Positions 63,405 to 64,000 of a DNA stretch of 64,000 bases are shown in pieces. Position 1 is the stretch's first letter, and every line of letters begins with the position of its first letter. Source of the DNA: Exilibacterium tricleocarpae (GTDB taxonomy: Bacteria; Pseudomonadota; Gammaproteobacteria; Pseudomonadales; Cellvibrionaceae); NCBI RefSeq assembly GCF_007004655.1, contig NZ_ML660092.1, forward strand, positions 62,001 through 126,000, written 5' to 3'. The notes beneath the pieces are model-generated. The model saw only the letters and a list, made by a program, of their open reading frames with translations, made no database searches and was not told where the DNA came from. A program made the translations under genes and the position numbers.

Positions 63405-64000
63405 TCAGTCCCTATTGACCAGGCGGTAGATCGCCCCCCGTTGCGGCGAGCGCTGGTTGAGCAGGATATACAGATTGCCGTCGGGACCGCTGGCCACATC
63501 GCGAATGCGCCCCTGGTCTTTCAAGACAATCTCCTCGGCGATGACCTCTCCCTGTTCTGAAATCTCCAGGCGGTGCAACTGCTGCGCCGACAAGCTGCCG
63601 GCGAACAGGTGGTTTTTCCATTTCGGGAAGTTGCCGCCCTCGTAAAACTCTGTGCCGCATACCGCGATCGAGGGTACCCAGAAGTGTACGGGCTGCTCCA
63701 TGCCCGGTTTTTCGACCTTATCGGTAATGGGCGTGCCGCTGTAATTCATACCATAGGTGATTACCGGCCAGCCGTAGTTTTTACCCTTGCGGATCAGGTT
63801 GAGTTCGTCGCCGCCGCGCGGACCGTGCTCGGTCTCCCACAGCGCGCCGGTCACCGGGTGGCTGTCGAGCCCCTGGGGGTTGCGGTTGCCGTAGGTCCAG
63901 ATGCTGGCGTAGGCCGGCTTGCCGTCGAAAGTCTTACCGACAAAGGGGTTATCTTTGGGAATGCGCCCGTCGTCGTGGAGCCTGTGGATTTTGCCGTAGG
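63405..64000 (-). CDS. PQQ-dependent aldose sugar dehydrogenase-like protein (partial, N-terminus outside window)
   Basis: The frame is open from the window edge and ends at 63405 (198 residues seen). It has the C-terminal half of a YliI/Asd-type beta-propeller dehydrogenase: [26 protein letters not shown] (a PQQ/metal-contact histidine stretch) and [16 protein letters not shown], then [18 protein letters not shown]. Such enzymes oxidise aldoses in the periplasm with PQQ. An apparent internal start at 63854 is only a methionine within the frame. Confidence 0.88.
   Translation of the reverse strand, partial: YGKIHRLHDDGRIPKDNPFVGKTFDGKPAYASIWTYGNRNPQGLDSHPVTGALWETEHGPRGGDELNLIRKGKNYGWPVITYGMNYSGTPITDKVEKPGMEQPVHFWVPSIAVCGTEFYEGGNFPKWKNHLFAGSLSAQQLHRLEISEQGEVIAEEIVLKDQGRIRDVASGPDGNLYILLNQRSPQRGAIYRLVNRD

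Overview
The window looks like chromosomal DNA of a marine-type gammaproteobacterium, probably a Cellvibrionales relative. The supporting features are two TonB-dependent receptors, exported GH13 and GH97 glycosidases, a sodium:solute symporter, an ECF11-type sigma/ChrR pair with a cyclopropane-synthase-like operon, and a moderately high GC background broken by a few AT-rich accessory patches. No rRNA, intact tRNA or CRISPR array was seen.

Layout. (1) 1-7538: a ChrR-type anti-sigma factor and its ECF sigma on the minus strand, divergent from a seven-gene operon (SnoaL-like, SDR, FAD oxidoreductase, DUF1365, Cfa-type methyltransferase, DUF2878, exported protein). Two divergent TGATCC-N16-CGTA promoters sit between them. 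(2) 7687-9867: a soluble chemoreceptor with three tandemly duplicated PAS domains. (3) 10123-12779: an AT-rich accessory patch with small genes, a yefM antitoxin remnant and an orphan glycosyltransferase. (4) 13292-16926: a DUF898 membrane protein overlapping an M48 peptidase gene, then a GDPD lipoprotein, followed by a nested long inverted repeat (16994-17262).

(5) 17900-30955 is the most unusual region: ten genes on one strand with almost no gaps. They encode a radical-SAM-like protein without its cluster cysteines, a glycosyltransferase, an SDR with a degenerate nucleotide loop, an intracellular GH13 enzyme, an MFS exporter, a WbuC-type cupin, RmlB, RmlA and an RND adaptor/pump pair. It reads as an undescribed cluster for making and exporting a deoxysugar-containing compound. 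(6) 31099-46097 encodes uptake and catabolism: a TonB receptor, SSS symporter, SMP-30 lactonase, IlvD/Edd dehydratase, GH97, two SDRs, an FAH-family hydrolase and a D-lactate dehydrogenase-like flavoprotein. Together these can form a C4-dehydrogenation pathway for a sugar or 6-deoxysugar, giving pyruvate plus a 2-hydroxyacid. An AraC regulator follows.

(7) 47672-52746 holds an exported GH13 lipoprotein, a small unknown protein, a SYLF lipoprotein and a CrtI-like oxidoreductase. (8) 52822-56762 is a small island bounded and divided by three tRNA-3'-end-like repeats; it carries three PIN-domain toxin-antitoxin pairs and a shortened integrase. (9) 57294-64000 holds a large TonB receptor preceded by four TTGGTATTACCAA-type operators, a MATE exporter, a coiled-coil protein, a periplasmic solute-binding protein and a partial PQQ-type sugar dehydrogenase.
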